A DNA stretch of 64,000 bases from the NCBI GenBank assembly GCA_021014325.1, contig CM037472.1, forward strand, positions 11,222,001 to 11,286,000. The letters run 5' to 3'. The notes beneath the pieces are model-generated. The model made no database searches. It was not told the DNA's origin and saw only the letters and a program-made list of their open reading frames with translations. Each line of letters begins with the position of its first letter. The stretch's first letter is position 1. Source of the DNA: Plazaster borealis (Eukaryota; Echinodermata; Asteroidea; Forcipulatida; Labidiasteridae). The position numbers and the translations under genes were made by a program. Shown here piece after piece: positions 1 to 23,300 of this stretch.

Positions 1-161
1 TTTTGTGAGAAATTACCTCTTTCTCAAAAACTACGTTACTTCAGAGGGAGTCGTTTCCTACACTGTTTTATACTATCAACAGCTCTCTGTTGCTTGTTAC
101 CAAGTAAGTTGTTATGCTAATATTTGTTTTGAGTCATTACCAAACGTGTACGATACCTTTA
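1..161 (+). mobile_element. Family-1 TTAA MITE, 3' part, cut by window edge
   Basis: Matches the right half of the family-1 element found complete elsewhere (GAGAAATTACCTCTTTCTC through the terminal ACGATACCTTTA). The left half is outside the window. Confidence 0.85.
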
Positions 162-1490
162 GGGGGAAGAATTTGTCGACGAAATTGTATGACATTATTA
201 ACACGTGGCTGCTAAAAATGACCAGTACCAATATCTTTCCATGAAAAGATCGTCGCCGTATTGTTTTTGTAGTTTTGTATTTTTTGCCCCAAACAAGGCT
301 AAATGCCACTCTTGGTAAGGGGCTACAAGAAGAAAATTATTAAATGTGAAAATAACTCAGGAGAGCTGGAGGTATGAATTGATATTCCTCTTAAAACAGT
401 CTAGATTGTAGGATGGAGGGAAACATGCACCAGGCAAGGAGTTCACAAAGAGATGCAGTAGGCCCTACGTGGAATAAAGCTGTTGGAATGGCTCTTTGTT
501 CTACATCTCAGCAAATTGTGAGTGTATGGGTGAGAAGAAGCAGAAAGCCTGGTTTCCCGCTCAAATATTCTGATAGGAGGAACTAGGTCGGACACACTTG
601 TTGTTCATTTACCATAAAAATATCTGTAGAAAAGACAGAGGCTGGCTACAGACCTACGGTGGGAAAGAGGTTGTAATAATATAAGACAATTTTTTAAAAG
701 TTATGTTTAATAGAAATGTACGTGTAAAGTGTTGGTAGGTGTTGGTGTTATGGTAAACTTCCAACTAAAACTGAATAGAAGGTGCATAGCTTACCTTGCT
801 CAACGAAATAGCAGAAGATGGCGGTTAAAGCAAGTACGAAACGCGGTCTGACAACGAGACAATGACTGGCCATAGCTGTCTTTCTTGGTAGAATGGATTG
901 CAGAAAGAAATTATAAACTATCTAAGGCAAAACTCCTACTGCAAGTCGGATGCCTCGGCGTCTGATCGTCAACCTGCGTCTATCTCTGGCTCTTGAGTGG
1001 TGTATAACATACCACAATGGGTAACTCTTATATACATGTACGTTTACTATTATTCACCGGACTTCGTGTTACAAAACAATCGTTTCTGTGCGACTAAGGA
1101 AAACAATAGCTATAATAGGGTCTAACTTGAATTTTTTGTGGGTATTTTTTAATGGGAAAACAATATTTATAGCAAACGCCAATTACTGGAACATAGGCAG
1201 GAAGCTAGGGACGCATGGAAAAGCCTTTTGCCGCAGTGGAAACAATTATTTCATTAAACAAACCACAAATTGACGGCTAGGGAGTACACAACAACAATAT
1301 GTTTTCCCACTCGAGATAATTAGTAGGCCTACAGCAACAACAACAACAACAACTTGGATTATTATGACCATTATTGAGTCTTTCGAGAGCTAATTATTGT
1401 AATACCCTTCATGGTAGGGTGATCGTTGTTTTTTTTCAACGTTATGCTGTTTTATTGGCCAAATTGTCTATAAAGATACAAATAAGTCAC
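162..1490. other. Non-coding, no recognised feature
   Basis: No exon with usable splice sites or family similarity on either strand. A short (CAA)n tract lies near 1335-1352. Short open frames here show no protein-like composition. Confidence 0.6.
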
Positions 1491-1494
1491 CTGT

Positions 1495-1730
1495 GAAAGT
1501 TTCAGCTAAATACAGTGTATACTAACTTGTTGAGAAAACAGCCAAAAACCTGTCACGGTATTTTCACAGGAACGTCCAATCCATCCACGTTTAGCGAGGT
1601 GACAGCGGGTACCAACCGCATCTCTATATCAGCAGCATTCGCGAACGGACACCAATCTTCAGAAATCTGAGAAACGATTCTTATAAAAAAAACATTTTAT
1701 TCAAATGTTTTTATTGATAACCGCATACAT
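1495..1730 (+). mobile_element. Family-3 MITE fragment
   Basis: GTGAAAGTTTCAGCTAAATAC, then the segment AATCCATCCACGTTTAGCG and ATCTGAGAAACGATTC match the left part of the family-3 element at 19824-20570 and, inverted, 46189-46593. It stops at the internal palindrome. Confidence 0.7.
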
Positions 1731-3628
1731 AATGGGGTGGGCGGGGCTGGGCTGGGATTGATGGGGATGGGTAGGGAAAGTTGGTTGGGTGGGGAGCCCT
1801 AAAAGAAACGGATGGTGAAATAAACCCACCCCTACGACTTCACTGTTTTATATTAAAACCATGGGAATTTTGAGAGATCTGTTATATTTTATGAAGAATG
1901 TAATTGATGTTCCTTGTGTAGTTCACCAATTAACTGAATAATCATAAAACATACAGTTACAAACTCTTAAAAAAATATATGAATTTATATAATTTGTAAT
2001 AATCCTCAGTATCAGACAGAATGACTTCGACTTCGAAAAACAATTTCCTTGCTCATGAACAACAATAGACTGTGGAAGTCTCGCGCACATTCGAACTTCC
2101 GGGACCATTGTGGTCCCAACCATTATGGAGTTTTACGTGGGCGAGATTTTGTTTCGTCAATTATTTTAGTTTAACGTAGTTTATGACCCTGGAAATCTTA
2201 CATGTTGTTGGGAATGTAGGCCTAATACTTTGTGATACAAAAATATGAAAGTAAAATCAATTCAACAATAGGCCTATATGACGAAGAAACCCCGAGAATA
2301 AACTTGACCTCAGCTTCCGGTTACTGCAAAAAATCAAGAATTTTGTGCTCACCTCCGATCACAAAACGTACGTAAACGCTTGTTTTGGATGCGAAATGAT
2401 AATCGCTAGATGCTGTAATTGCAACGCGAAGCCTTTTTATTGCAGTCTATGGTTGTTGAGGCGCGTTTTCTCGTACCGATACGCGCGAGACTTGCACAGT
2501 CTATACGAATCCAAAGGGGGAAACAAAAATGACATTGTTATAATGCCAGACCTTTGTTTTTGGCGGCTTTGCAAAATGAAAACCTTTCAAAATAATTATC
2601 TTAAAAAATGATCAACGTTTAATTTCTCATTAACACCTATACAAAAACAATGTTCCCTACTTCTCGGTCGCACAATGTGCTAAGTATCAGATGGGTAATA
2701 TTGACTAAACAACTAAATTCTCAAAACATTTAGACACAAATTTCTGATTACTCTTTTATCGTGTAATCCATTCTCTTCAAGGGATATTGTTGTTCTCTCT
2801 TCGGAAAAACATTAGCTATTATCAATCAGAACCCCTCCGGATTACAAACCCCATGCAAGTTATCTCTGATCCGCCCCATCGGACCAAAATCGGACCAAAA
2901 CTTCAAAAGGTACTTTGGATTCATATTGAGGGTTACCTTTTATTTAAAGTAAGGAGTTTGGTTTGTTAAAATAATGAGGTTTTTCTAAAAATAATAATAT
3001 CAAAACAATGATTAGACAGATCGTGCATTATTACTATTCATATTTTTTCTAATATTGTTATTTTCAATCTGTAACTGCAAAGTTTTCATTTCAAAAATTA
3101 ATGAGGAGGCCTTTTCAGTCGATATGTTAAGGATCATAATTGTTCTTTAAAAAATAATATAATACTCATATAACCTTAAGAATACAAACTTGGTATCATC
3201 AAAATTAAGGGTTAGGCCTTTTAATTAATTTTATCAGTCATCAGTGTTAGCAATTTTAGCATGCCCCGTTTCCAATCGAACCGAGCCACGCCCACCCACA
3301 TTATATATCAAGTTTACCCCCTTTTAAATTAAAAGCTAGCGATAATCAAAAGGTTTGGGTTATTTCATCAATTTCTGACCTTTTAGCGTACCCGCCTACC
3401 GCCAATCAAACCTAGCCCCGCCCACCCACATTATGTATGTGGTTGTCAACTCTTGAGGGCGGTACATACGGCTCTTCAAAAAACAGCGTCGTGGTTCGAA
3501 ATTTGAAAGTAGGTCGACGAGTTGACAAAATCTTATTTTTTGCCGTGATGATGGTTTCGTTGTTTGTCGTTTTAGAACTAAAGTACTAGAAGTAGACGTG
3601 AACAAGGTGTAGGCAGGAGATCGAGAAA
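1731..3628. other. Upstream region of the KNSTRN-like gene
   Basis: No coding exon seen. A G-rich tract lies at 1733-1797. Two related GC-richer blocks (about 3258-3312 and 3384-3440), each containing CCGCCCACCCACATTAT or a variant, form an imperfect direct repeat about 130 bp apart. The stretch 3440-3628 just before the ATG is probably promoter plus 5' UTR, but no TATA box or initiator could be assigned. Confidence 0.45.
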
Positions 3629-14637
<11,009 letters not shown>

Positions 14638-15248
14638 GTCATGACGTGTGTTTTATAATGGAGGAATGTAAACCGTAAGCAGCCCATGTCACTGCTCTTC
14701 CAGGACCTCAGCCTACCTTACCTCTCTGTGCTCGGATGAAAGACCTAACATAGCTTGCCAAGCATCAGATTACACGCAAGTTTTTTTTTTAAACCAGAAT
14801 TTGTACATAAGGAGGTCTAGATTTGTTGTAGATTAAAAATTAAAGCATCCAATTTGCACATTACTTTTTTTTATGTAAATGAATTACAAAGTGAGGAGTC
14901 AAGACTTAAAATAAGTATCAAGATCACCTCAATACCTTTAAAGTTTTTTTGGTGGGGGACCTTAAAGAGAGGTCTAAGGTCAAAGTCAGTTCTGTACATT
15001 ACACACAGGAATTGCTTGCGAGTCAAAAGATCAAAATCAATGTGATTTTCATCTAATATCACTGAAATTCAGAAATGAATTGAATAATTCCATGCACAAA
15101 AAAGCACAGACACATCTTTTTTAAATGTAACATCTTTGGATGTTTTCGGATGTTAACAAATTTCACACTGGGCGGGTATCAAATACAATGGAAATTTTAC
15201 ACCGTTTAATGCAAGGTAAGAGACTTGTCTTACTTTTCCCACTTTCAT
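14638..15248. other. 3' flank of the KNSTRN-like gene
   Basis: Probable 3' UTR; an ATTAAA hexamer is present at about 14834 (GATTAAAAATTAAAG). No other gene or repeat family recognised. Confidence 0.5.
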
Positions 15249-15620
15249 TTAAAGGCACTGAACACGTTTGGTAATTGTCAAAGACCAGTGTTCTCACTTG
15301 GTGTATCCCAACATATGCATAAAATAACAAGCCTGTGAAAATTTGGGCTCAATTGGTCATCGAAGTTGCAAGAAAATAATGAAAGAAAAAACACCCTTGT
15401 TGTACAAATTTGTGTGCTTTCAGATAGGAATAAAAACTTCTTGCAAGAAGTCCTTTATTATTTTAGTGAGAAATTACCTCTTTCTCAAAAACTACGTTAC
15501 TTCAGAGGGAGTCGTTTCTCACAATGCTTTATACTATCAACAGCTCTCCGTTGCTCGTTACCAAGTAAGTTTTTATGCTAATATATATTTTGAGTAACCA
15601 AACATGTACAGTGCCTTTAA
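15249..15620 (+). mobile_element. Family-1 TTAA MITE (copy C)
   Basis: Ends TTAAAGGCACTGAACACG / TGTACAGTGCCTTTAA. Contains acceptor-like GTGTGCTTTCAG (ends 15423) and donor-like CCAAGTAAGT (GT at 15565). Shares its right-hand TTAA with the next copy. Confidence 0.95.
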
Positions 15621-15969
15621 AGGCACTGTACACGTTTGGAAATTGTCAAAGACCAGTGTTCTCACTTGGTGTATCCCAACATATGCATTAAATAACAAGC
15701 CTGTGAAAATATGGGCTCAATTGGTCATCAAAGTTGCAAGAAAAAACACCCTTGTTGTACAAATTTGTGTGCTTTCAGATTAGGAATAAAAACTTCTTGC
15801 AAGAAGTTTTTATTATTTTAGTGAGAAATTACCTCTTTCTCAAAAACTACGTTACTTCAGAGGGAGTCGTTTCCTACAATGTTTTATAGCTCTCCGTTGC
15901 TTGTTACCAAGTAAGTTTTTATGCTAATATTTGTTTTGAGTCATTACCAAACAGGTACGATACCTTTAA
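15617..15969 (+). mobile_element. Family-1 TTAA MITE (copy D), abutting copy C
   Basis: Head-to-tail with the preceding copy, sharing a single TTTAAA at the boundary. Some internal deletions relative to copy C. Confidence 0.93.
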
Positions 15970-16305
15970 GGGCTCTATCTATTTGAAAAAGAGTGTAACA
16001 CAAAACTGAATTTGACCTTAAAAGCCCTCTTAACCTGTGTAAAGATTTGAGTTGTATATTTGTATACACCCACATAAACTCATTTAATTTAATTCAATTA
16101 TTTATTTGTGAGTTTGTTTTATTTTAAATGGTAAGGCGCTAGCGCTGTCAGCATACAGTTTAATGGCATCAAGATTTTTTTTTTTTTATTAAAAAATTAA
16201 TCACTTGAATAATGTTAGTGAATTTATTTACTTTCTCAAAAACCGTCTTCAGGGATCAGATTGTATGAAAACGTAAAATCCTGAAATTCGATAAGAGTTC
16301 CTCCT

Positions 16306-16558
16306 GGGCCCAATTTCATGGCTCTGCTTACCGTTTAAGCAAAGAATCAGCGTTTACGGAAGCAGGGAATTCCGCGCTTACGTCAAGCCTATTTCACGGG
16401 TTAGCAGGGAATTTTTGCTTGTGCGCGTGCGTAGTCTACATTACTAGGCATTCTAGGCTTACACAGCTAGCGCAGAAATTTGGCGCTTGCTCGGTAAGCG
16501 GAGAATGGTGATCGCAAGCACAGAATTCGGCGGTAAGCAGAGCCATGAAATTGGGCCC
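16306..16558. mobile_element. GGGCCCAATTTCAT-ended MITE, long variant
   Basis: Inverted ends GGGCCCAATTTCATGGCTCT and AGAGCCATGAAATTGGGCCC (one base variation). The interior consists of repeated GCTTAC/GTAAGC motifs. Confidence 0.85.
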
Positions 16559-16771
16559 TGGTGGTCCACTGGATTTAAACAGGATGTACATTTTAGAAGT
16601 TTACGGACTCTCTACATCATTTTAATTAAATATCTCAAGGTCTGGTCACGACAAGGGCCAAGTCTTTCATCTTTGTGATGGCAGTGTTGCCTTCAGGAGC
16701 GATTTGATGAAGGGAGAACAATGACAAATCCTGAAAACAGGAAAAATCCTGATAAATTCCTGTGACTTGTT

Positions 16772-17190
16772 CTGCGTGTCATGGCCGAGCCGATAAGAAC
16801 ACCGGACTCAAGCTCTGGTGTTGTTGATCAGCAGAGTGTGGGTTCAAGTCCCGCTCGTGACACTTGTGTCCTTAAGCAAGACACTTAACTATTATTGCTA
16901 TGTTCTTCGGATGGGACATAAAGCCGTAGGTCCCATGTGTTGTGTAATTAATGAACGTAAAAGAACCCAGTGCACTTATCGTAAAGAGAAGGGGTTCACC
17001 CCGGTGTTCCTGGTTTGTTTGGCTGCATATTGCGCCACAGCACTGTGTAAACCATTACATGGTGCTATGTAAACGGCAATAGGTCAGCATACCTTGCAGG
17101 AAAACTTACTGTCTGTCTGTTCAAGCGCCTTGAGTACCTTATTGGTAGATACGTGCACTATGTAAGACTATATAATTACTATTATTATTA
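16772..17190 (+). mobile_element. SINE-1, near full length
   Basis: A box ATGGCCGAGCCG, B box GGTTCAAGTCC, then TTCGGATGGGACATAAAGCC, GTGCACTTATCGTAAAGAG, GGTGTTCCTGGTTTG, ending GTGCACTATGTAAGAC and a short (ATT)n tail. Confidence 0.88.
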
Positions 17191-17361
17191 AACGGTCGAC
17201 AAATAACGTTAAAGGTCCAACGATATTCTACTATAATTTAAAAAAAAACAGCACAAAAAAAACAAATACAAGAAATCTTTTCCTTGAAAGGGAAAAAATT
17301 TCACCCAAATACACTACTACTGGATTGGTAAATTTGTAGATTAAATGGGGACGATATGGTG

Positions 17362-20300
17362 TCAGCTTCGGTCGTTCATTAAAGTTTGACATTCCTGTTG
17401 AAGAACGTCTTTGAATACGTCAAAATGATGATTAAGACCTTGCTGTTCGTGGATCATATACTTGGAGCCCAGCGCCCCATCAGGGTGTCCAATACCGTAG
17501 AATACACGCCTGATCCTACTATGCACCAAGGCCATAGCACACCTGAAAATATTTGTGAAAAATGCGATTGTAAGAGATATTTTCCATTCAAAACAACGGC
17601 ATACCCCAAGAAATGTAAATGGTTTAATATAATAAATAAAAAAAGGAAAAATATCAAATAATGTAGTTTTTATAAGTGTACATTAATTTATTTTATGTAT
17701 TGAAGTAGTTCTGGTTGTGAGGCCAAGGATTCTCACAAAAGTGAACTTAATCACTGTACTAGCCAAGAACCCCAAGGAAAACCCACGCCATCAGGTAGGG
17801 ACTGAAAACCCACTTCACATAGTGCCTCCGGAGGGAATCAAACCGGGTCCTAGAGGTGGAAGGCAGGAAAACATTTCACCACACCAACCCGACCACCCTA
17901 AATAAAACTGTAAATAGGATACAGTATACATAACTTGAAGTTAGGTTTTCCAATTAGTGTATAAAAGAAAACTGTAAATAGGAAAAAGTATTGTACACAA
18001 TGTACCTGTAAGTGTACACAATGTACCTGTAAGTGATCAGGGTTTTTCCCAAAGTTTCAAGTTTTTCCCCTCTGCCTCTAAATTTCCTTGAAAGAGGTGC
18101 AGCTGCAACCAATGTGAGGAAGACCAATTACAAGTTTGCCATTTCTGATGAACGCATTACATAAATATTAAGTGGGGCAACATCCAGGTCAAAAGGACAC
18201 CCAGTTTCACAACCAAGTTGCAGGACATTTTTGAGTGGGTTTAATCGCACCCTTGCATAAAGGCTTCCTAATTTGCCGACAATGAGCAGGGGAGCAATTA
18301 TGGTTATTAACTTACATAACACAGGGTTCCTGAGTGACATAGAGATCATAGCCCGTGCACAGATAAGGCCCCTTTGACTTTGCCGACCCTCCATCACGAT
18401 CACCAATCTCCAATGACTTGGATGTCGTAACACCGAGTCTGATCTTATTATCCTGTGATGTAACAATGTCACTCACACTTGACTGCTGATGCTTATCAGA
18501 GCATTGCATAAATGTTTGATTGTCCGATTGGTCGCAGTCCAGATATCTATCACAATCAGTCTTATTGGCTTTCAGAGATTCTGACTCTTTATCTGAAGTG
18601 TTTGTTGACGATGGACTTGTTGATATTACCCCCATGGCCATGAGAGGGTAAGCACACAAGTCATTGCTGTCCTTACACAACTCGGACGATGTCTGTAAGA
18701 CTTTGTGTTGGTCGTCATTATTAGACTTGGGTTGTGTCCATGTATGCCCTAGAGTTGATAAATGACATAGGATCAAAATCCTCATAAAGGTACAACATAT
18801 GATCGGTAATGATCAACCAAGTATATCATTTTAAAATATGGAAAAAAAACATGTGATTTCTGAGGATTTTTCTCAGTGTCCTTGAGTCTTCAAATTTTCT
18901 TGAAAGAAGTAAAGCAGTCGTTAAATGGAGAAAGAAATAGTCCACATTGTGTCCAAACCTGTAGATTTGTATTTCTGGTGATTCACCTGAATTGAATCAT
19001 ATGGGATGTTCCGAGTCTAAATAAGGGGGAACCCATGCCCGCAAGCCATTTTCAGTAATTTGCACATTCTGCAAATCTCTTTAATTTTTACAGAATATCC
19101 TGGTAAATATTCCTAGCTGAAAATTGCCCCTCCACACTAAATTTTGTGAAAAACAAAATAAGCAAAATCTCTGATATACATGTACTTTTCTGGAATACGT
19201 AACAACCTTAAATAACAACAGATTGTTTGTATATAAATGCATAGAGTTCATTGGAATAAATGTTACTTACCTTATATTATTTAAGTTACGCTTAACTCCT
19301 AAGCTAGGGACTGACAAAGATCCTAGCTTAGGAGTGAAACGAACTAATTAAACTTATTGCATTGTCTGTGGCATATGCAAAAGTTTTTGTAAGTCTTTTG
19401 TTTTGAAAAGGCATCATGTCAATATTCGATCAGAGAAAATTATTTTTAAAAATTTCTTTAGGTGAAATTTGAGTCATGCAACTTATAAATCTGCTGACCT
19501 TTGACATCCCATGCTCCTCCCCCTTGACCTTTGGCTACAAGGTCAACACACACCATCACAGCATGCTGTAGAGGGTTGATTTCAAGATTGCGAAGGTCGT
19601 GACATGATGCCAACACCTTCTCATTTGCAGGATCGATTACCACCGCGCCAATTGGTACCTGATGGTAAATGTGAATGATGGAGTTAGGAGTTAATAATAT
19701 TGGTGTTATCAGTGGTGCAATACTGGCATAACCTTTCTGTCAGCATTTTGAGCCACGTTTGGCAAATGAAGTACAGAGGGCTCATGGATAATAACATTCA
19801 GTCATCAGCCCGATGCTTTTGTTAAAGCTAGGGTCATGGATTAGTTTTTGTCACTGTAATGCTGAATTATTGACAGAATTATGTGAAAGTTTCAGCTGAA
19901 TACAGTATCTACTTGCTGAGAAAACAGAAAAAAAACTGTCACAGTATTTTAACATGAAATGCTGACTTGAATCCATCCATGTTTAGTGAGGTGAAAGCAG
20001 CTACCAACCGCATTTCTGGCCGCAGCATTCGTCAACGTACAGCAACCCTCAGAAATCTGAGAAATGATTCACGCACGAACAGGCCTGCGCACGAATCATT
20101 TCTCAGATTCAAATGTTTTGGGGTGAAAAGTTATCCGAACCATATTACTTCGAAGGGAATCCTTTCTCAAAATAGTTTATACTATCAACAGCTGCAATGC
20201 TTCTCGTCCTTCGGATGGGACGTAAAGCCGTTGGTCCCATGTGTTGTGTAACGCATGTAAAAGAACCCAGTGCACTTATCGAAAAGAGAAGGGGTTCGCC

Positions 20301-23300
20301 CCGGTGTTCCTGGTTGTGGCTGCTGAATGCGCCATAGCACCATGTAAAAAACATTATAAGGTGCTACATAATTGGGTCTCATAATTCATAACTTCATAAC
20401 CCATCTTTCTGTTTAAAGTATATACTAAGCGCCTTGAGTACCTTGTTTGGTAGATACGTGCGCTATATAAGACTTCGATATTATTATTATTATTATTATT
20501 ATTCTCACCAAGTAAGTTTTTATGGTCATTCATTGTTGAAGTACTTACCAAGGCATGACCCTATCTTTGAGGCACTCTCAACTTTGAAAAGGCATTTGTT
20601 GGTGTTACATAACATTATAACATATGTATAAGAACACCAAGGTCACGCATTGCATGCCAGTGCACACCAGCCTATCAGTCCTTGGATTTCATCTCTGAAC
20701 GAATACAGTGAAACAAATTTCAATTGGTAACTACAGTAGCGTAATGGAGACTGATGCCCTACCAGGGGTAGTCTACACTGCAACTTTCTTGCATCAAATT
20801 ACTCTACAGCAGTACAATGATTTTTGTGGGAGTCCCTTGGTTTTTCTGCATAAATTCCCACCAGACCAGAAACTTCCTTCATAGATGTGCCTTTTTAACC
20901 AGGGTGACTCCCTTTAAATATAAATATCAAGGGTTTGAACACGTTTGGTAATTGTCAAAGACCAGTGTTCTCACTTGGTGTATCCCAACATATGCATGAA
21001 TAACAAGCCTGTGAAAATTTGGGCTCAATTGGTCATCAAAGTTGCAAGAAAATGATGAAAGAAAAACACCCTTGTTGTACAAATTTGTGTGCTTTCAGAT
21101 AGGAATAAAAACTTCTTGCAAGAAGTTTTTATTATTTTAGTGAGAAATTACCTCTTTTTCAAAAACTACGTGACTTCAGAGGGAGTCGTTTCCTACAATG
21201 TTTTATACTATCAACAGCTCTCCATTGCTTGTTACCTAGTAAGTTTTTATGCTAATATTTGTTTTGATTCATTACCAAACGTGTACGATACCTTTAACTT
21301 ACCATTCCTTTCTGTTGTCCAGCTCTTGCTGCCTGTACAGCCAGCATCATGTAGCTGGCGATTCTCTCTCGATCTCTGTCGGTGAAGAGTTGACCACTAA
21401 CAATCTGGTTCAGTCTGGAGTTAAAGGGTGTGTACAACATTGGTAAGGTTGAATATATAAATGTTCACAGATTTGCACATAACTTACTTGGTATAAAGAT
21501 GGTCATGGTGGAAAACTTCCCTTAAAATAGTTTTGCTTGAAATGCTATTGTTTTTAGGAAATGAGTAAAACAATTAACTTTTGTGATAAAATCTGATGTT
21601 TGAAAACAGTGAAAACATATGGAGTTTTTCACTGTTTTCTCATGACTCCGAAGACCGATTTAGCTTAAACTTTCACAGGTTTGTTATTTCATGTAGATGT
21701 TTGGTCACATCAAGTGTGGATACTGGTCTTTGACAATTACCAATGTTGTACATTTGCTTTAATAACAAGTTGATTTTTTTTTCTCACTTTCACAATTCCA
21801 GTCGAATCAGCCGTATCAAAGTTATTTGTTTAAAGTACATTTTTACGTCAAATCAAGAAAATTGACTTGGATTGAAATCGTCCGAAGAAAATTTTGCTAA
21901 ACTTAAATAAAAAAACTGGGGGAAAAAAGCCACCCCGTACTTTCCTCCTTGAACTGCCCTAAAACAAAAACAACCATCCCAACACCCCCAGATATCTCTT
22001 CCTCACTGTTTATTTTGATGAAAGACGACCGGCCAGTGCTCCGCGGCTTTCTCAAACTGTTGTCTGGTGACAGGAGCCATCTTGGATACCATAGCAACAA
22101 AGGGCGCCCCCAACATCCCATGGCAGAGGTTGGGTCTGTCCTTGAAGATTTCCAACAACGATGGAGGGGAGGACACTGAATTCACCTCTTCAACAAGACA
22201 CAAGATAATATCAAGACCACTTCCTGAAAGACATGATACAATCAATGAAACTTTAATAATGTTCAAAAGTCAGTGAATTGCTTCTTTTAATAATAATAAT
22301 AATAAGACTTGTAATGCGCACATATCGACCCTGCTGGGTGTTCAAGGGTGTTCCTTAATAAGCCTTTTGTGAGTCAGATTTAGACTAAAGAAAGTGAGTG
22401 TTATCATTATTATATTTATTGTCTAAGGAAACCAAGATGCCCCAGATGCCTCACAAGTGAACTTAATCATAGCTTGCAAGCCTGGAACCCAAAAACAAGG
22501 TGTGCTGTGAAAGAGAAAGAAACACCGGTTTAACCTCTTACTCGATGTGTTCTGTCTGGTTCTTTACGTGCACCACCAAATCCACAGCACGGGGACTGGC
22601 TTAATGTCCCATCCGAAGGACAAAGCAATTATGGTAAAGTATCTTGCTCAAGGACACAAGTGCCATGACCGGGACTCGAACCCACATTCTGCTGATCAGA
22701 AACACCAGAGCTTGAGTCTGGTGCTCTTAACCTCCTCATTTCCATTTATTTATAAATCAATTTGTCAAACTCGTTTTCACAAAATATACTTAAATTTGCT
22801 GAATAAAAATATCTCAAATTAATTTTTTTAAATATTGTGACATCTTTGTTCTCCAAAAAGGAATCAACAGTTTTAGCAATTATTACCTCTTTCTTTGTCA
22901 TTGTTCTTGCTGTTTCTCCGCACACGTTTGACATGTGGCAAGGTTGTCAATGGGAGAGCATCCTGAAGTTCTCTATAAAAAAAAAAACATGTAAAAACGA
23001 AAACAAGAACAAATAAATTAAAAAAACTTGAAAGTTTCAAAACAAACTTAAAATTTGAAATAACAACCTCTACTTACTTGATGATCATTGAAGTAGTCTG
23101 GGCATTTATTATTGGCGCTGCATAAACCTGCACTGGAAACACAAAATAAAAAACAACAAATTCATAAATTGATATAAAACTTTTTATTTCAGAATATGAA
23201 GCCTTTTTTTTGGGGGGGGGGATAAGAGCTATTCTTTCAAGTTCAATAATGCTTGGTGGTTATCGGACATTTGGGTCCAATATCGGAAGGCTAATACAAA

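Noticed and set aside
2345..2611. Cys-rich 88-codon open frame
   Set aside because: No splice context, no recognised family, and the frame starts at a GTG; cannot be told from chance.
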